Shown here one piece after another: positions 16,568 to 25,615 of a stretch of 64,000 nucleotides of DNA. Below the pieces are notes generated by a model. That model was given only the letters and a program-made list of their open reading frames with translations. It had not been told where the DNA came from and did not search any database. Made by a program: the position numbers and the translations under genes. The first letter of the stretch is position 1; every line of letters begins with the position of its first letter. The stretch is from Microbacterium sp. HD4P20 (lineage in GTDB: Bacteria > Actinomycetota > Actinomycetes > Actinomycetales > Microbacteriaceae), in contig NZ_JAHZQZ020000011.1 in NCBI RefSeq assembly GCF_019449275.2, forward strand, positions 372,001 to 436,000, given 5' to 3'.

Positions 16568-18085
16568 GTGTCCCCCTCCCAGCCGCATGAGCTGTACCGC
16601 CCCATCGAGCTGACGTTCGAGGGATCGGCGCTCATTCCCGCCGATCGCACGCCGCTCACCGTGCGACTGCGGCACGCGGCATCCGGAGCCGAACGCGCCG
16701 TGCCGGGATTCTGGGACGGCGGCACCACGTACCGCGCAAGGTTCGCCCCCGATCTCGAGGGGGAGTGGACCTGGCAGACCGAGAGCGAGGATGCCGCGCT
16801 GTCGCGAGTGACCGGCACGTTCGAGGTCGTCCGCGGCGAGGACCACGGCCCCGTGCGGGTGGCGCATCGCTTCCACTTCGCGCACGCCGACGGCACGCCC
16901 TTCCGCCCGGTGGGTGCGACCGCGTACAACTGGCTGCACCAGGGCGAGCCTCTGTTCTCCTCCACCGTCGACGCGATCGCCGAGGCGGGGTTCAACAAGT
17001 TCCGGTTCATGGTCTTCCCGCAGGGCGGCGGGTACATCGAGCACGTGCCGGAGCTGATGCCGTTCGAGAAGACGGACGGCCGGTGGGACGTCGCGAAGCC
17101 CGTTCCCGAGTTCTTCCAGCGTCTCGACCGCGCCGTCGGGGTGCTCGGGGAGCGCGGCATCCAGGCCGACGTGCTCATCTACAACGCCTATGACCGTGGT
17201 CAGTTCGGTCTCAACGAGTTCACCGAGGAAGAGGACGCGATCTACCTGCGCTACCTCGTTGCTCGCCTGGCCGCCTACCCCCACGTGTGGTGGTCGCTGT
17301 GCAACGAGTTCGACCAGCTGGAGCGGCCTGCCGAGCGCTGGGATCGCACCGGTGCCCTCCTGAACGAGATCGACCCGTACGACCACCTGCGCTCGATCCA
17401 CAACTGGATCGAGCTCTACGACAACAACAAGCCGTGGGTGACGCACGCCTCGATCCAGAACGGCTCGGCGACCACCGACTTCGGCCGCGCCAACCTCTAC
17501 CGCGACGTTTACGGCAAGCCCGTCGTGCTCGATGAGATCAAGTACGAGGGCGACATCCCGGAGCGGTGGGGCAATCTCGACGGGCACGAACTGGTGCACC
17601 AGTTCTGGATCACGACGGTCGCCGGCTGCTACGCGTCGCACGGTGAGAGCTTCGTCACCGAGAGCGGCAGCCTGCACATGGTGGAAGGCGGACCGCTGCG
17701 CGGAGAGTCGCCCGCGCGCTTGGGGTTCCTGCGCCAAGTCCTCGAGAACGTGGACGGCCCAGGGCTCGACCCGATCGACAAGTGGGATGACCCCGCCCAC
17801 GTAGCAGGCGTGCCGCGGCAGATCTACGTGCAGTATCTCGGGCGCTCGGCGCCGGAGTCATGGGAGTTCCGCCTGCCGATCGGCGTTCCGGGGGAGCGGG
17901 TCGAAGAAGGCGACGTGTTCGAAGTCGACGTCATCGACACCTGGAACATGACGATCACGCCCGTCGGCCGCCGGTTCACGCTGACCGACGTGCAGCGCAA
18001 CGACGCCTACGACCGCGAGTCCGCTCCCGTGGCGCTGCCGGCAGGCGAGGCGCTCGCGCTTCGCATCACCCGCGTCGAGGCGTGA
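16568..18085 (+). CDS. apiosidase-like glycoside hydrolase (DUF5060-DUF4038-DUF5605 architecture)
   Basis: A 505-residue protein. Residues 1-95 form an Ig-like DUF5060 domain (LYRPIELTFEG), residues 100-390 a clan-A TIM barrel of the DUF4038/apiosidase-like kind (TPFRPVGATAYNWLHQGEP), and the rest a beta-domain of DUF5605 type. The acid/base Glu is probably in WWSLCNEFDQ near residue 245 and the nucleophile in VLDEIKYEGD near 325. Family GH140 enzymes of this fold remove D-apiose from rhamnogalacturonan II. The GTG at 16568 has AAGGAG seven bases upstream. Its convergent neighbour is a D-apionate lactonase, which supports an apiose role; the exact bond cleaved is inferred. Confidence 0.78.
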   Translation: MSPSQPHELYRPIELTFEGSALIPADRTPLTVRLRHAASGAERAVPGFWDGGTTYRARFAPDLEGEWTWQTESEDAALSRVTGTFEVVRGEDHGPVRVAHRFHFAHADGTPFRPVGATAYNWLHQGEPLFSSTVDAIAEAGFNKFRFMVFPQGGGYIEHVPELMPFEKTDGRWDVAKPVPEFFQRLDRAVGVLGERGIQADVLIYNAYDRGQFGLNEFTEEEDAIYLRYLVARLAAYPHVWWSLCNEFDQLERPAERWDRTGALLNEIDPYDHLRSIHNWIELYDNNKPWVTHASIQNGSATTDFGRANLYRDVYGKPVVLDEIKYEGDIPERWGNLDGHELVHQFWITTVAGCYASHGESFVTESGSLHMVEGGPLRGESPARLGFLRQVLENVDGPGLDPIDKWDDPAHVAGVPRQIYVQYLGRSAPESWEFRLPIGVPGERVEEGDVFEVDVIDTWNMTITPVGRRFTLTDVQRNDAYDRESAPVALPAGEALALRITRVEA

Positions 18086-18104
18086 GCGTGGCCGTTGGTG
18101 GTGG

Positions 18105-18204
18105 CCGGTCGTCGAGCGCGCTCGCGAGACGAAACGCGTCGAGCTGACGTCGCTCGCTGGTGAGGCGTTTCGTCTCGCTCGTTCCTCGCTCGCTCAACGA
18201 CCGG
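18105..18204. repeat. nested double palindrome between convergent genes
   Basis: An inner perfect 14-bp stem (GCGAGACGAAACGC at 18124-18137 with 18165-18178) is enclosed by an outer 14-bp stem (CCGGTCGTCGAGCG at 18105-18118 with 18191-18204, one G/T-type mismatch). It occupies nearly all the space between the apiosidase-like stop and the apionate lactonase stop. From memory, GTTGAGCGAGCG...GACGAAACG elements recur between genes in Microbacterium relatives. A bidirectional terminator is the likely role. Confidence 0.75.
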
Positions 18205-18207
18205 AAG

Positions 18208-19950
18208 TCACAGACGGGCGAACGTCCCGGCAGGCACCGTGACGGCGCGGGTCGTGCCGTCGGCGATCTCGACTTCGACCCGGCGGTCGCGGCGGTCGAG
18301 GTTTGCGACCAGTACGGTATCGACGCCGTCCATGCGGGCGCCGATCGCCCACACCAGGCCGTCGGGCGACGAACCGCGCAAGCCGGATGCCCCCGAGAGG
18401 CCGGCGAGCGCGGTCACCGCCGCGGCGACAGGACGCGGCGAGCCGTCGGCGGAGCGGATGCCGCGATCGCCCCACTCCTCGAAGTAGGTCAGCGTCGCGA
18501 CCCCCGGCACCGACAGGGCCGCGGCGCTCGCGATGGTCCACGCGGCCAGCTCGGGAGAGGTCTGTCGGGCGTCCACCGCGTCGGTCAGGCCCGCGCCGTA
18601 GCCGTCGCGCAGGTCGTCGTGCTCGGGCATCGGCGGCGGCACGGTCGCCACGTCGTTGAAGTGCGGGCGCAGCGAGATCGGGCCGATGTGCACCGGAGTG
18701 CCGCCGGCGATCTCGACTGCCTGCGTCGCGACCAGCCGCTGCATCGGTAGCGACTCGATGAGCTGCGCGGTGCTGAGACTGTGAAAGAGCGGTGTCACGC
18801 TGAACACCACGCCGTCGAGATCGCCGGGGAGCCGGTGGCGCTCCCGATTGAGCTCGGTGAAGTGCGAGCGCGCCCCGCCGACCACGTCGATCCTCACCCC
18901 GGCTTCGGCGAGGGTGCTTCGCAGCAGGGCGATGGCGGCGGCATCCGACACATGGCGTGACGGTCCGGTCGGCCAGAACGCTGTTACGCGGACGACGGGC
19001 AGACCGTCCAGAGCCCGCACGCCGTCAGCGATACGGGCGTGGTCGTCGTCGGCGATCACGAAGCGCACGTCGAGGGGACGGCCGGCGGATGCCGCGCGCT
19101 CGAGCGCCGCCCGCCAGTTGCGGGTCGCGAGATCCAGCTCGACGAGCACCGCGCTCGCCGACGGCGTGCCGGTCGACGGGGTCAACGTGGGCGCCGGGGC
19201 GGGACCCGTTGCGGCGGACACCGCGATCGCGGGGAACGGCGTGCCGGGCTCGAGCCGGATGTGCGCCGTGTCGTCGGCGTCCGCGACAAGCGGTTGTCCC
19301 GCAACCGTGATCGCGATCGACTGGACGACCCGCTCACCCGGGGCGAGCCGGTAGGGGACGGGAAGCGAAAGGGGACGGCTGTACGTCTTGTACGAGGCAT
19401 CCGTCCAGTTGCGCTGGTCTTCCATCTCGAAGACGTCGCCCTCGAAGCGGAGCCCGACGCTCAGACCGGCGTCGTTCCACGTGAGCCCCGCGATGTCGAA
19501 CGCCGGCTGGTGCGGGCTGATGCGCGCAGGGAAGCGGGTCTTCTCGACGTCGCCGCCGGGGTGGCGGATCTGCAGCGCCTCACCCGCGAGGCGCGGGTGA
19601 TGCAGCACGACCAGCCCGGTGCGATTGGTCAAGAATTCGCTCTGCGACTCGAGGTCGGTCAGCACCGTGAGGCGGCCGGGGCCGCGCATCTCGGCGCGGA
19701 CGATGCCGCGCACGTCTGCGCCGAGTCCTTGGGAGCGCACATGCAGGGTGACGGCGAGCTCGCTCGTGTCGACCCGGTCGACCATGAGGCCCGCGGTGTC
19801 CCAGTTGCGATCGCGGATCACCGCACGGACCGACCGCAGTACGACGTGGCCCTCGTAGGCGATGTCGGCGACCTCGTCGTCGCGCACTTCGAGCGACCAC
19901 GGTCCGCTGCGCCATGCCCGCACGCTCTCGCCCCACCACTGCCCGGTCAT
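18208..19950 (-). CDS. apnL: D-apionate lactonase
   Basis: A 580-residue protein I recognise as ApnL-like: AVIRDRNWDTAG near residue 45 and VFEMEDQRNWTDASYKTYSR near residue 185 are hallmark segments of that family. ApnL hydrolyses D-apionolactone to D-apionate, the step after apiose oxidation. The central part is a long, less conserved barrel-like region and the C-terminus is a beta-rich domain (VEVEIADGTTRAVTVPAGTF). There is no signal peptide. It is the last gene of the apionate cluster, separated from the upstream SDR by a palindrome, so its expression may be set independently. Assignment is by remembered family motifs and strong pathway context. Confidence 0.8.
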   Translation of the reverse strand: MTGQWWGESVRAWRSGPWSLEVRDDEVADIAYEGHVVLRSVRAVIRDRNWDTAGLMVDRVDTSELAVTLHVRSQGLGADVRGIVRAEMRGPGRLTVLTDLESQSEFLTNRTGLVVLHHPRLAGEALQIRHPGGDVEKTRFPARISPHQPAFDIAGLTWNDAGLSVGLRFEGDVFEMEDQRNWTDASYKTYSRPLSLPVPYRLAPGERVVQSIAITVAGQPLVADADDTAHIRLEPGTPFPAIAVSAATGPAPAPTLTPSTGTPSASAVLVELDLATRNWRAALERAASAGRPLDVRFVIADDDHARIADGVRALDGLPVVRVTAFWPTGPSRHVSDAAAIALLRSTLAEAGVRIDVVGGARSHFTELNRERHRLPGDLDGVVFSVTPLFHSLSTAQLIESLPMQRLVATQAVEIAGGTPVHIGPISLRPHFNDVATVPPPMPEHDDLRDGYGAGLTDAVDARQTSPELAAWTIASAAALSVPGVATLTYFEEWGDRGIRSADGSPRPVAAAVTALAGLSGASGLRGSSPDGLVWAIGARMDGVDTVLVANLDRRDRRVEVEIADGTTRAVTVPAGTFARL

Positions 19951-19987
19951 GCTCCCGATCCTCCTCTCTCTACCCCCGACCCACCGT

Positions 19988-20048
19988 GTTCACTTGCCCT
20001 GTGTGTACGCGGTTCCGGCACTTCGCCGTACATTCAGGGCAAGGGAAC
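19988..20048. repeat. 22-bp imperfect palindrome downstream of the SDR gene, copy D
   Basis: Arms 19988-20009 and 20027-20048 pair at 19 of 22 positions around a 17-base loop. The central part (GTGTGTACG ... CGTACATTC) resembles copies A-C, while the outer arms (GTTCACTTGCCC) differ. It lies between the SDR stop (20099, reverse strand) and the lactonase start (19950), so it would fold in the SDR 3' region or lactonase leader. Confidence 0.75.
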
Positions 20049-20098
20049 GGCCAGGGCCACGGCGTGGACGCGGCCAGCGCCGCCCCGCGCCACCACGG

Positions 20099-20860
20099 TC
20101 AGATCGTCATGCCGCCGTCGACGGCGAACAACGCGCCGGTGGCGAATGCGGCGTCGTCCGAGGCGAGGAACACCATGATGCCCTCGACGTCGTGGGGTGT
20201 GCCGGCGCGGCCCATCGGAATGCGCCCGATGATGCCCGCACGCGCCTCGGGGTCTGACGTGATCGTCGTCACGAGCGACGTCTCGGTGTAGCCGGGAACG
20301 ACCGTGTTCACCCGGATGCCGCGATCGGCATATGCCGCCGCGACCGTACGGGTGAGCCCGTGGATGCCGGCCTTGGACGCGCTGTACGCGGTGAAGTCCT
20401 TGCCCTCGCCGTTCAGTCCCGTCGGCGAACCGGTCAGGATGATCGAGCCGCCGCCGCGCGGCAGCATCGAGCGGATCGCGTGCTTGACGGTCAGGAAGGT
20501 CCCGGTGAGATTCACGTCGATCGTCCGCCTCCACACCTCGAGGTCGAGGTCGGCTGCCGGTGCATCCTGCCCGAACAGCTGCACGCCGGCGTTTGCGACG
20601 ACGACGTCCGGCGCCCAGTTCGCGGCGTCCAGCTCGGTGAAGGCGGCATCGACCGATGCCTCGTCCGAGATGTCCATGACCGATGCCCGGGCCGACGAGC
20701 CCAGGGCCTCGGTGGTCGACGCGGCGGCCGCGGCATCCCGATCCGCGATCACGACCCGCGCGCCCTCACGGACGAAACGTTCCGCTACAGCCCTGCCGAT
20801 GCCGGTGCCGGCACCCGTGACGAGTGCGGTCTTGCCCTCGAGTCGCGACATGCTGCCCAT
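20099..20860 (-). CDS. short-chain dehydrogenase/reductase, candidate apiose dehydrogenase
   Basis: A 253-residue classical SDR. The cofactor motif is TGAGTGIG near residue 13, followed by NAGVQ, and the catalytic Tyr-Lys are in YSASK near residue 160; it ends with the usual GALFAVDGGMTI. Its place between the apionate oxidoisomerase and lactonase genes suggests it oxidises D-apiose to D-apionolactone, replacing the Gfo/Idh-type apiose dehydrogenase known elsewhere. That substrate is inferred. The start at ATG 20860 is two bases past the upstream stop; ATG 20851 (MSRLEGKTALV) is the alternative. Confidence 0.8.
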   Translation of the reverse strand: MGSMSRLEGKTALVTGAGTGIGRAVAERFVREGARVVIADRDAAAAASTTEALGSSARASVMDISDEASVDAAFTELDAANWAPDVVVANAGVQLFGQDAPAADLDLEVWRRTIDVNLTGTFLTVKHAIRSMLPRGGGSIILTGSPTGLNGEGKDFTAYSASKAGIHGLTRTVAAAYADRGIRVNTVVPGYTETSLVTTITSDPEARAGIIGRIPMGRAGTPHDVEGIMVFLASDDAAFATGALFAVDGGMTI

Positions 20861-20862
20861 TC

Positions 20863-21756
20863 TCAACGCTCGGTGCGACTGCGGTCGATCTTCGGGAGGT
20901 GGAGCATGCGCGCGAGGTTCTTGTCGAGCTCGTCGTCGCGGAAGATCTTCTTCCAGTCCTCCTTGATGATGCTCTCACGGCCGTAGTCCATGGCGATGAG
21001 GCAGGCGTCCGAGAACGGGTTGTCGCCGCGCAGGGCGTTGGCCAGCGCCACCTGGGTGTGGCCGTACAGGATGCTGCGGGCCGCCGCCTCGGGAACACCC
21101 ATGGTGTTCACGGTCTCTTGCAGCGCCTCGTTCAGCAGGGCGCCGATCATGCAGGCGACGGTCTCGACGAGGGTCGGCTCGAGCTGGGCGAGCTGCTTGA
21201 TCGTGACCCAGTGCACGTCGATCACGGGTGCGTAGATCGCGCGGACGGTGGCCTCGACGATCGCCTGCTTGGCCGGGTCGTCGGACTCGATCGCGGCGAT
21301 CGCGTCCTGCGGGGCGGCGATGCCGCCGAAGGTGTCGGCCCACTCCTCGGGTGTCTGCCGCTGCAGGAAGATCGAGGGGTGGCACGGGTGCGCGACGGCC
21401 TGGATGACGTCCTCGCGCGTGGTGAGCAGACCGGCGTACGCGGCGGCGGGGTCGAGCGTGAGCACGATCGCTCCCGGCTGCAGCTGGGGCACCAGGTCGG
21501 CGGTCACGGACTGCAGGGCGAGGTCGGGCACGGCGAGCACGACGATCTCGGCGTCGGCGACGGCGGTCGCAGCATCCGTCAGCTCACGGCCCGCGTCGAT
21601 CGTGCGCTGCTGTCCGGCGGGCGAGTTCTCGACGTACGCGACCTCGTGCGCCGTCTTGACGAGATTGTTCGAGACGCGCATACCCATCTTGCCGCCCGCT
21701 CCGATGACGGCGATCTTGTAGGTCTGGGTGCTGGTCTCGTCGGCGGTGGTGCTCAT
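20863..21756 (-). CDS. apnO: D-apionate oxidoisomerase
   Basis: A 297-residue NAD-dependent enzyme with a Rossmann start (IAVIGAGGKMGMRVSNNL, residues 13-30) and a 6-phosphogluconate-dehydrogenase-like C-terminal domain. Segments AHPCHPSIF near residue 140, TIKQLAQLEPTLVETVA near 205 and NPFSDACLIAMDYG near 265 match the ApnO family, which oxidises and isomerises D-apionate to 3-oxo-isoapionate. Its ATG overlaps the upstream stop by four bases (ATGA), so translation is coupled to the decarboxylase gene. Assigned from family motifs and complete pathway context. Confidence 0.82.
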   Translation of the reverse strand: MSTTADETSTQTYKIAVIGAGGKMGMRVSNNLVKTAHEVAYVENSPAGQQRTIDAGRELTDAATAVADAEIVVLAVPDLALQSVTADLVPQLQPGAIVLTLDPAAAYAGLLTTREDVIQAVAHPCHPSIFLQRQTPEEWADTFGGIAAPQDAIAAIESDDPAKQAIVEATVRAIYAPVIDVHWVTIKQLAQLEPTLVETVACMIGALLNEALQETVNTMGVPEAAARSILYGHTQVALANALRGDNPFSDACLIAMDYGRESIIKEDWKKIFRDDELDKNLARMLHLPKIDRSRTER

Positions 21757-22562
21757 GCGATGCTCCTCAGGTATTCGACGGTGATGCGGGTCCATTCCCG
21801 CTCGGTTCGGATGGTGGTCTCGGCGTCGCCCTGCCACGAGAGCCAGTGCTCGACGATCTCGTTGACCTCCGGCTCGTTGACGCCGCGCTCGCGGGGGCGG
21901 ACGGTGGCGAGCAAGTGGGCGTAGTCGTGCAGGCCCTCACCCATGGGCGCGCCACCGTAGGTGAAGCCGACCCAGCCGGCCTGGCGGGCGAAGGCGAAGT
22001 CCTTCACATGGATGTTCTTCACGTGCCGCGCGGTGGCCTCGACACAGTCCCGCGGGCGCTCGAGGCGAGCGACGACGTTCGCCGGGTCGAGGCACACGCC
22101 GAGCCGCTCGCTGCCGATGCGCTCGATCAGGGCGACCAGCTCGTCGGTCGCGACCTGCTCGTACGTCTCGAGGGCGAGGTCGACTCCTGATGCCTCGAAG
22201 CCCGGCAGTGCGGCGCGCAGCCAGTCCTCGGCCTGAGCCAGGGTGGGCCGGGTGTCAGGGGAGTAGAGCATGCTCCGCACGAGGTGCGCGTCGAACAGCC
22301 CGGCGAGGTCGAGGAAGCGGGTCAGTCGCTCGGGCTCGATGCCCTTCGTTCCCAGTTCGATCGTGAGGCCGAGGTCCCGTGCGGCGGCCGCGGCCTCGGC
22401 GAGCTCGCCCGAGCCCATGGACTCGAGCGGGGCGTAGTCGCAGATCTGGAAGAGGTCGATTCCGAGGGCCTTGGTCGCCTCGAAGGCGCCGACGAGCGAC
22501 AGCGGCTCCGGCACCTGGTCGGAGTGCTGCCAGAAGAACGCATAGGTCCCGAGGCCTATCAT
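21753..22562 (-). CDS. oiaC: xylose-isomerase-like TIM barrel, probable 3-oxo-isoapionate decarboxylase
   Basis: A 269-residue sugar-phosphate isomerase/epimerase-type TIM barrel (MIGLGTYAFFWQHSDQ at the start). Candidate metal ligands are in ALETYE near residue 135, CLDPANVV near 165, KNIHVKDF near 190 and a late EPEVNEIVEHW. In the D-apionate pathway the OiaC decarboxylase belongs to this superfamily and converts 3-oxo-isoapionate to L-erythrulose and CO2. The following and preceding genes encode exactly the enzymes before and after that step. It overlaps both neighbours by four bases. The superfamily is broad, so the name rests mainly on context. Confidence 0.7.
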   Translation of the reverse strand: MIGLGTYAFFWQHSDQVPEPLSLVGAFEATKALGIDLFQICDYAPLESMGSGELAEAAAAARDLGLTIELGTKGIEPERLTRFLDLAGLFDAHLVRSMLYSPDTRPTLAQAEDWLRAALPGFEASGVDLALETYEQVATDELVALIERIGSERLGVCLDPANVVARLERPRDCVEATARHVKNIHVKDFAFARQAGWVGFTYGGAPMGEGLHDYAHLLATVRPRERGVNEPEVNEIVEHWLSWQGDAETTIRTEREWTRITVEYLRSIA

Positions 22563-23332
22563 GCGGGCTCCCGCTTCGCTGCGAGGGCGGATGCCTCGTC
22601 GAGGACGGTGATGAGGGCGTCGGGGTCGTGGGCGAAGCGGCCGAGGAAGAGGCCGTCGACGTGGTCGCCGAGTTCGGTGAGCAGTCCAGGTCCGGCTGAG
22701 CCGCCGTAGATGATGCTGCTGCCGGCGTGTGCGGGGAGTGCGTGAAGCGCGGTGCGCAGCGCACGGGTGACGGTGGTGATGTGCGCGGCGGGTGCGGGCT
22801 GGGGTGCGCCGATGGCCCAGACCGGTTCGTACGCGACGAGGACCGGGCCGGCGGGAGCGTCCTCGAGGTCGGCGTGCAGCTGGGCGACGGTCGCTGTGGC
22901 CGCGTCACGGGCTGCGAGGTGGTCGGTTTCGCCCACGCACAGCACCGGCGTGATGCCCGCGCCCAGTGCGGCGGCGACTTTGGCGGCGACGACCTCGTCG
23001 GTCTCGGCGAACAGGCGGCGGCGTTCGGCGTGGCCGACTTCGGCATACGCCACGCCGAGCTCGGCCAGCTCGTCCGCGGTGACTTCACCGGTGAACGCGC
23101 CGGGTGGGAAGGCCGAGACGTCCTGCGCGCCGACCGCGACGGGGGTGCCGGCGAACGCGTCGAGCGCGGCGGGGATCTGCAGGTAGGTGGGGATCACGAA
23201 CAGCCGCACGTCGCCGGCGGTCACCGCGAAGTGCTCGCCCACGCGCTGGGCGACCTCGGTGAACCAGGCCGCGGCCTGCTGGTGCCCGAAGTACGTCTTC
23301 AGGCTCACCCCCACCACGACCGGCCCGGACAT
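22559..23332 (-). CDS. lerI: triosephosphate isomerase-family L-erythrulose-1-phosphate isomerase
   Basis: A 257-residue TIM-barrel isomerase homologous to TpiA. The catalytic Lys (VSLKTYFG, Lys12), His (YAEVGHAERR, near residue 100) and Glu (VAYEPVWAIG, near 170) are retained, but the TpiA start GNWKMN is replaced by GVSLKTY, as in tetrulose-phosphate isomerases. It should interconvert L-erythrulose 1-phosphate and D-erythrulose 4-phosphate. It sits between the decarboxylase and the RpiB-type isomerase in an overlapping operon, so a role as the housekeeping glycolytic enzyme is unlikely. Confidence 0.85.
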   Translation of the reverse strand: MSGPVVVGVSLKTYFGHQQAAAWFTEVAQRVGEHFAVTAGDVRLFVIPTYLQIPAALDAFAGTPVAVGAQDVSAFPPGAFTGEVTADELAELGVAYAEVGHAERRRLFAETDEVVAAKVAAALGAGITPVLCVGETDHLAARDAATATVAQLHADLEDAPAGPVLVAYEPVWAIGAPQPAPAAHITTVTRALRTALHALPAHAGSSIIYGGSAGPGLLTELGDHVDGLFLGRFAHDPDALITVLDEASALAAKREPA

Positions 23333-23835
23333 CAGCAGCTGCCGGTGGTCTCGTACTCGTCGATCACGGCGACCTTCTCCGCCGATGCCGAGGACTCATC
23401 GAACCGGTAGGTGAGCCACTCGCGCACCAGGCGGCGGGCCAGCTCGATGCCGATCACGCGCTGGCCCATGGTCAGCACCTGTGCGTTGTTGGACAACACA
23501 CCCCGCTCCACCGAGTACGAGTCGTGCGCGGTGACCGCGCGGATGCCGGCGACCTTGTTCGCCGCGATCGCCACCCCCAGGCCGGTGCCGCAGATCAGCA
23601 GCGCACGGTCGGCATCCCCGGCCGCAACACGCTGGGCAGCCTCGATCGCGACCCTCGGGTACGGGGTGTGGCCATCGGCACCCACACCCACATCGATCAC
23701 CTCGGCCACACCAGGGTTGTTGTCGAGGTCCTGCTTGAGGACCTCTTTGTAGTCGAAGCCGGCATCATCGCAGCCGACAACGATCCGCAGCGGCTCCCTG
23801 GTCGGCGGCTGAGGCGTGGTGGCGGTGTCAGGCAT
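23332..23835 (-). CDS. derI: RpiB-family D-erythrulose-4-phosphate isomerase
   Basis: A 167-residue RpiB/LacAB-fold isomerase. The active-site Cys lies in [15 protein letters not shown] near residue 85. The usual DHAG sequence of ribose-5-phosphate isomerase B is CDDAGFDYK here, as in the erythrulose-specific branch. It should convert D-erythrulose 4-phosphate to D-erythrose 4-phosphate, which enters the pentose phosphate pathway. Its start overlaps the kinase 3' end by eight bases, and its stop shares one base with the start of the next gene. Confidence 0.83.
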   Translation of the reverse strand: MPDTATTPQPPTREPLRIVVGCDDAGFDYKEVLKQDLDNNPGVAEVIDVGVGADGHTPYPRVAIEAAQRVAAGDADRALLICGTGLGVAIAANKVAGIRAVTAHDSYSVERGVLSNNAQVLTMGQRVIGIELARRLVREWLTYRFDESSASAEKVAVIDEYETTGSC

Positions 23836-25615
23836 CGGCCTTCTCCTTCTCGGTCGTGAGCAACTCGCCCACGGCGGTGGCGATGAGGGCGAGCGAGTGC
23901 GCACCCGGGTCTGGCGTGCCGAGCGCGTGCTCGCCGTGGGTGCGAGCCCGTCCCATGCGGGGGAGCAGGTCTGAGGTGGCCGTGGCGGCGCGAGTCGCGG
24001 CATCCGCGGCCGTCCGCCATGCCGTCGCGAGGTCGGCGCCGCCGTCCACCGCGTGGGCCAAGGTCGAACTGAACGGCACGAGCGCGTCGACCATCGTCTT
24101 GTCGCCCACCTCGGCCTTGCCGAAGTCGATGACTCCACGGGATGCGGCGGCCACCCCGGCCGCGACGGTGGTGGCCTCCGGGCGTCCCTGGTCGCCGAGC
24201 TTGGCGGCGATGGCGTTCAGGATGACGCCCCACAGCGCCCCCGACGTGCCGCCGGCCTTGTCGGACCACGCGTCTGCGGCCCAGGCAAGTGTGGTGCCGG
24301 CGCCGGCACCGGCGTCGACCGCGACGCGAGCGGCGGCCAGCGCGGCGTGTGAGCCGCGCTGCATGCCGATGCCGTGGTCGCCGTCCCCGGCGATCGCGTC
24401 GATGCGGCCGAGTTCGTCGGCGTGGGTGTCGACGGTCTCGGCGATGGTCTGCACCGCGGCGAGCACGGTGGTAGCGATGGCGCGGGATGCCTCGTCCGCC
24501 GGTGGCACATCCTCGAGGGTCGCATCGGCCGGGGCCGAGGAAGCACGTGCACTGAGCGAGGTACGAGCCGAAGTGTCCGCCCGCGCTGCCGTCGCGACCG
24601 ACCCGCGCCGGTAGGCGGGGGTGTCGACGGGTGTGTCCCACAGGTCGGACAATTCGCTGTTCTGATCAGCACCGTCGGGCCAGAACAGGGTGAGCGAGGT
24701 TCCGGCCATGTCGAAGCTGGTGCAGTACTCGCCCACGTGCGGGTCGATGATCTCCAGCCCGGCGTCGGTGAGCAGTTGCGCGATGCGCCGGTAGACGACG
24801 AACATCTCCTCGTACTTCAACGACCCCAGCCCGTTGAGGATCGGGACCACCCGGGCCCCGGCCGCGGTCACCCCGCCGGGCACCTCGTCCAGCAGCCGGC
24901 CCACCAGCAGCTCGGCCAGTCCGTCGGCGGTGGGGATGCCGGTCTCATCGATGCCCGGCTCACCGTGGATACCCAGCCCCACCGCCATCCGACCCTCCGG
25001 CACGGTGAACAGCGGCGCCTCAGCACCGGGAAGCGTGCAGCCGGTGAACGCGACACCGAACGAACGGGTCCGCTCGTTGGCCAGCCGTGCCACCCTGGCC
25101 ACCTCGGCAAGGTCGTACCCCGCCTCGGCCGCAGCCGCGGCGATACGGAACACCGCCAGATCCCCCGCGATCCCGCGACGCCTGTGCTTCTCCTCGGCGG
25201 ACGCGCTCACCACATCGTCGGTGACGGTCACCGTCTCGCACGCGATCCCCTCGCCCCGCAGCCGCTCCTGCGCGGCATCGAAGTTCAGCACGTCGCCGGC
25301 GTAATTGCCGTAGCAGAAGAACACCCCACCACCGTTGTCGGCGGCCTTGGCCACCGCATACACCTGCTGCGCCGACGGCGACGCGAACAGATTCCCCATC
25401 GCCGCACCATGCGCCAGGCCCTGACCCACCAGACCCCCGAACGCGGGATAGTGGCCCGATCCTCCGCCCACCACGACAGCGACCTGACCCGCCGGCGACA
25501 CCGTCGAGCGCACCACACCACCGGTCACCCGCCGCACATACCGCTCGTTCGCCGCCACGAACCCCGCGACCATCTCATCCGCGAAATCCGCCGGCTCATT
25601 CCACAACCGCGTCAT
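23828..25615 (-). CDS. lerK: fused DhaK-DhaL kinase, probable L-erythrulose kinase
   Basis: A 595-residue ATP-dependent kinase of the dihydroxyacetone kinase family. Residues 1-330 are DhaK, with [10 protein letters not shown] near residue 52 and His217 in GLGIHGEPG that would bind the keto substrate covalently. A 40-residue Ala/Ser-rich linker follows, then DhaL with the ATP/Mg motif [14 protein letters not shown] near residue 410. In this operon the substrate expected is L-erythrulose, giving L-erythrulose 1-phosphate. It overlaps the transporter gene by four bases. A true dihydroxyacetone kinase cannot be excluded from sequence alone. Confidence 0.82.
   Translation of the reverse strand: MTRLWNEPADFADEMVAGFVAANERYVRRVTGGVVRSTVSPAGQVAVVVGGGSGHYPAFGGLVGQGLAHGAAMGNLFASPSAQQVYAVAKAADNGGGVFFCYGNYAGDVLNFDAAQERLRGEGIACETVTVTDDVVSASAEEKHRRRGIAGDLAVFRIAAAAAEAGYDLAEVARVARLANERTRSFGVAFTGCTLPGAEAPLFTVPEGRMAVGLGIHGEPGIDETGIPTADGLAELLVGRLLDEVPGGVTAAGARVVPILNGLGSLKYEEMFVVYRRIAQLLTDAGLEIIDPHVGEYCTSFDMAGTSLTLFWPDGADQNSELSDLWDTPVDTPAYRRGSVATAARADTSARTSLSARASSAPADATLEDVPPADEASRAIATTVLAAVQTIAETVDTHADELGRIDAIAGDGDHGIGMQRGSHAALAAARVAVDAGAGAGTTLAWAADAWSDKAGGTSGALWGVILNAIAAKLGDQGRPEATTVAAGVAAASRGVIDFGKAEVGDKTMVDALVPFSSTLAHAVDGGADLATAWRTAADAATRAATATSDLLPRMGRARTHGEHALGTPDPGAHSLALIATAVGELLTTEKEKADA

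Noticed and set aside
22559..23835. Housekeeping triosephosphate isomerase and ribose-5-phosphate isomerase B
   Set aside because: Active-site neighbourhoods deviate as in tetrulose-phosphate isomerases, and both lie in the apionate operon.
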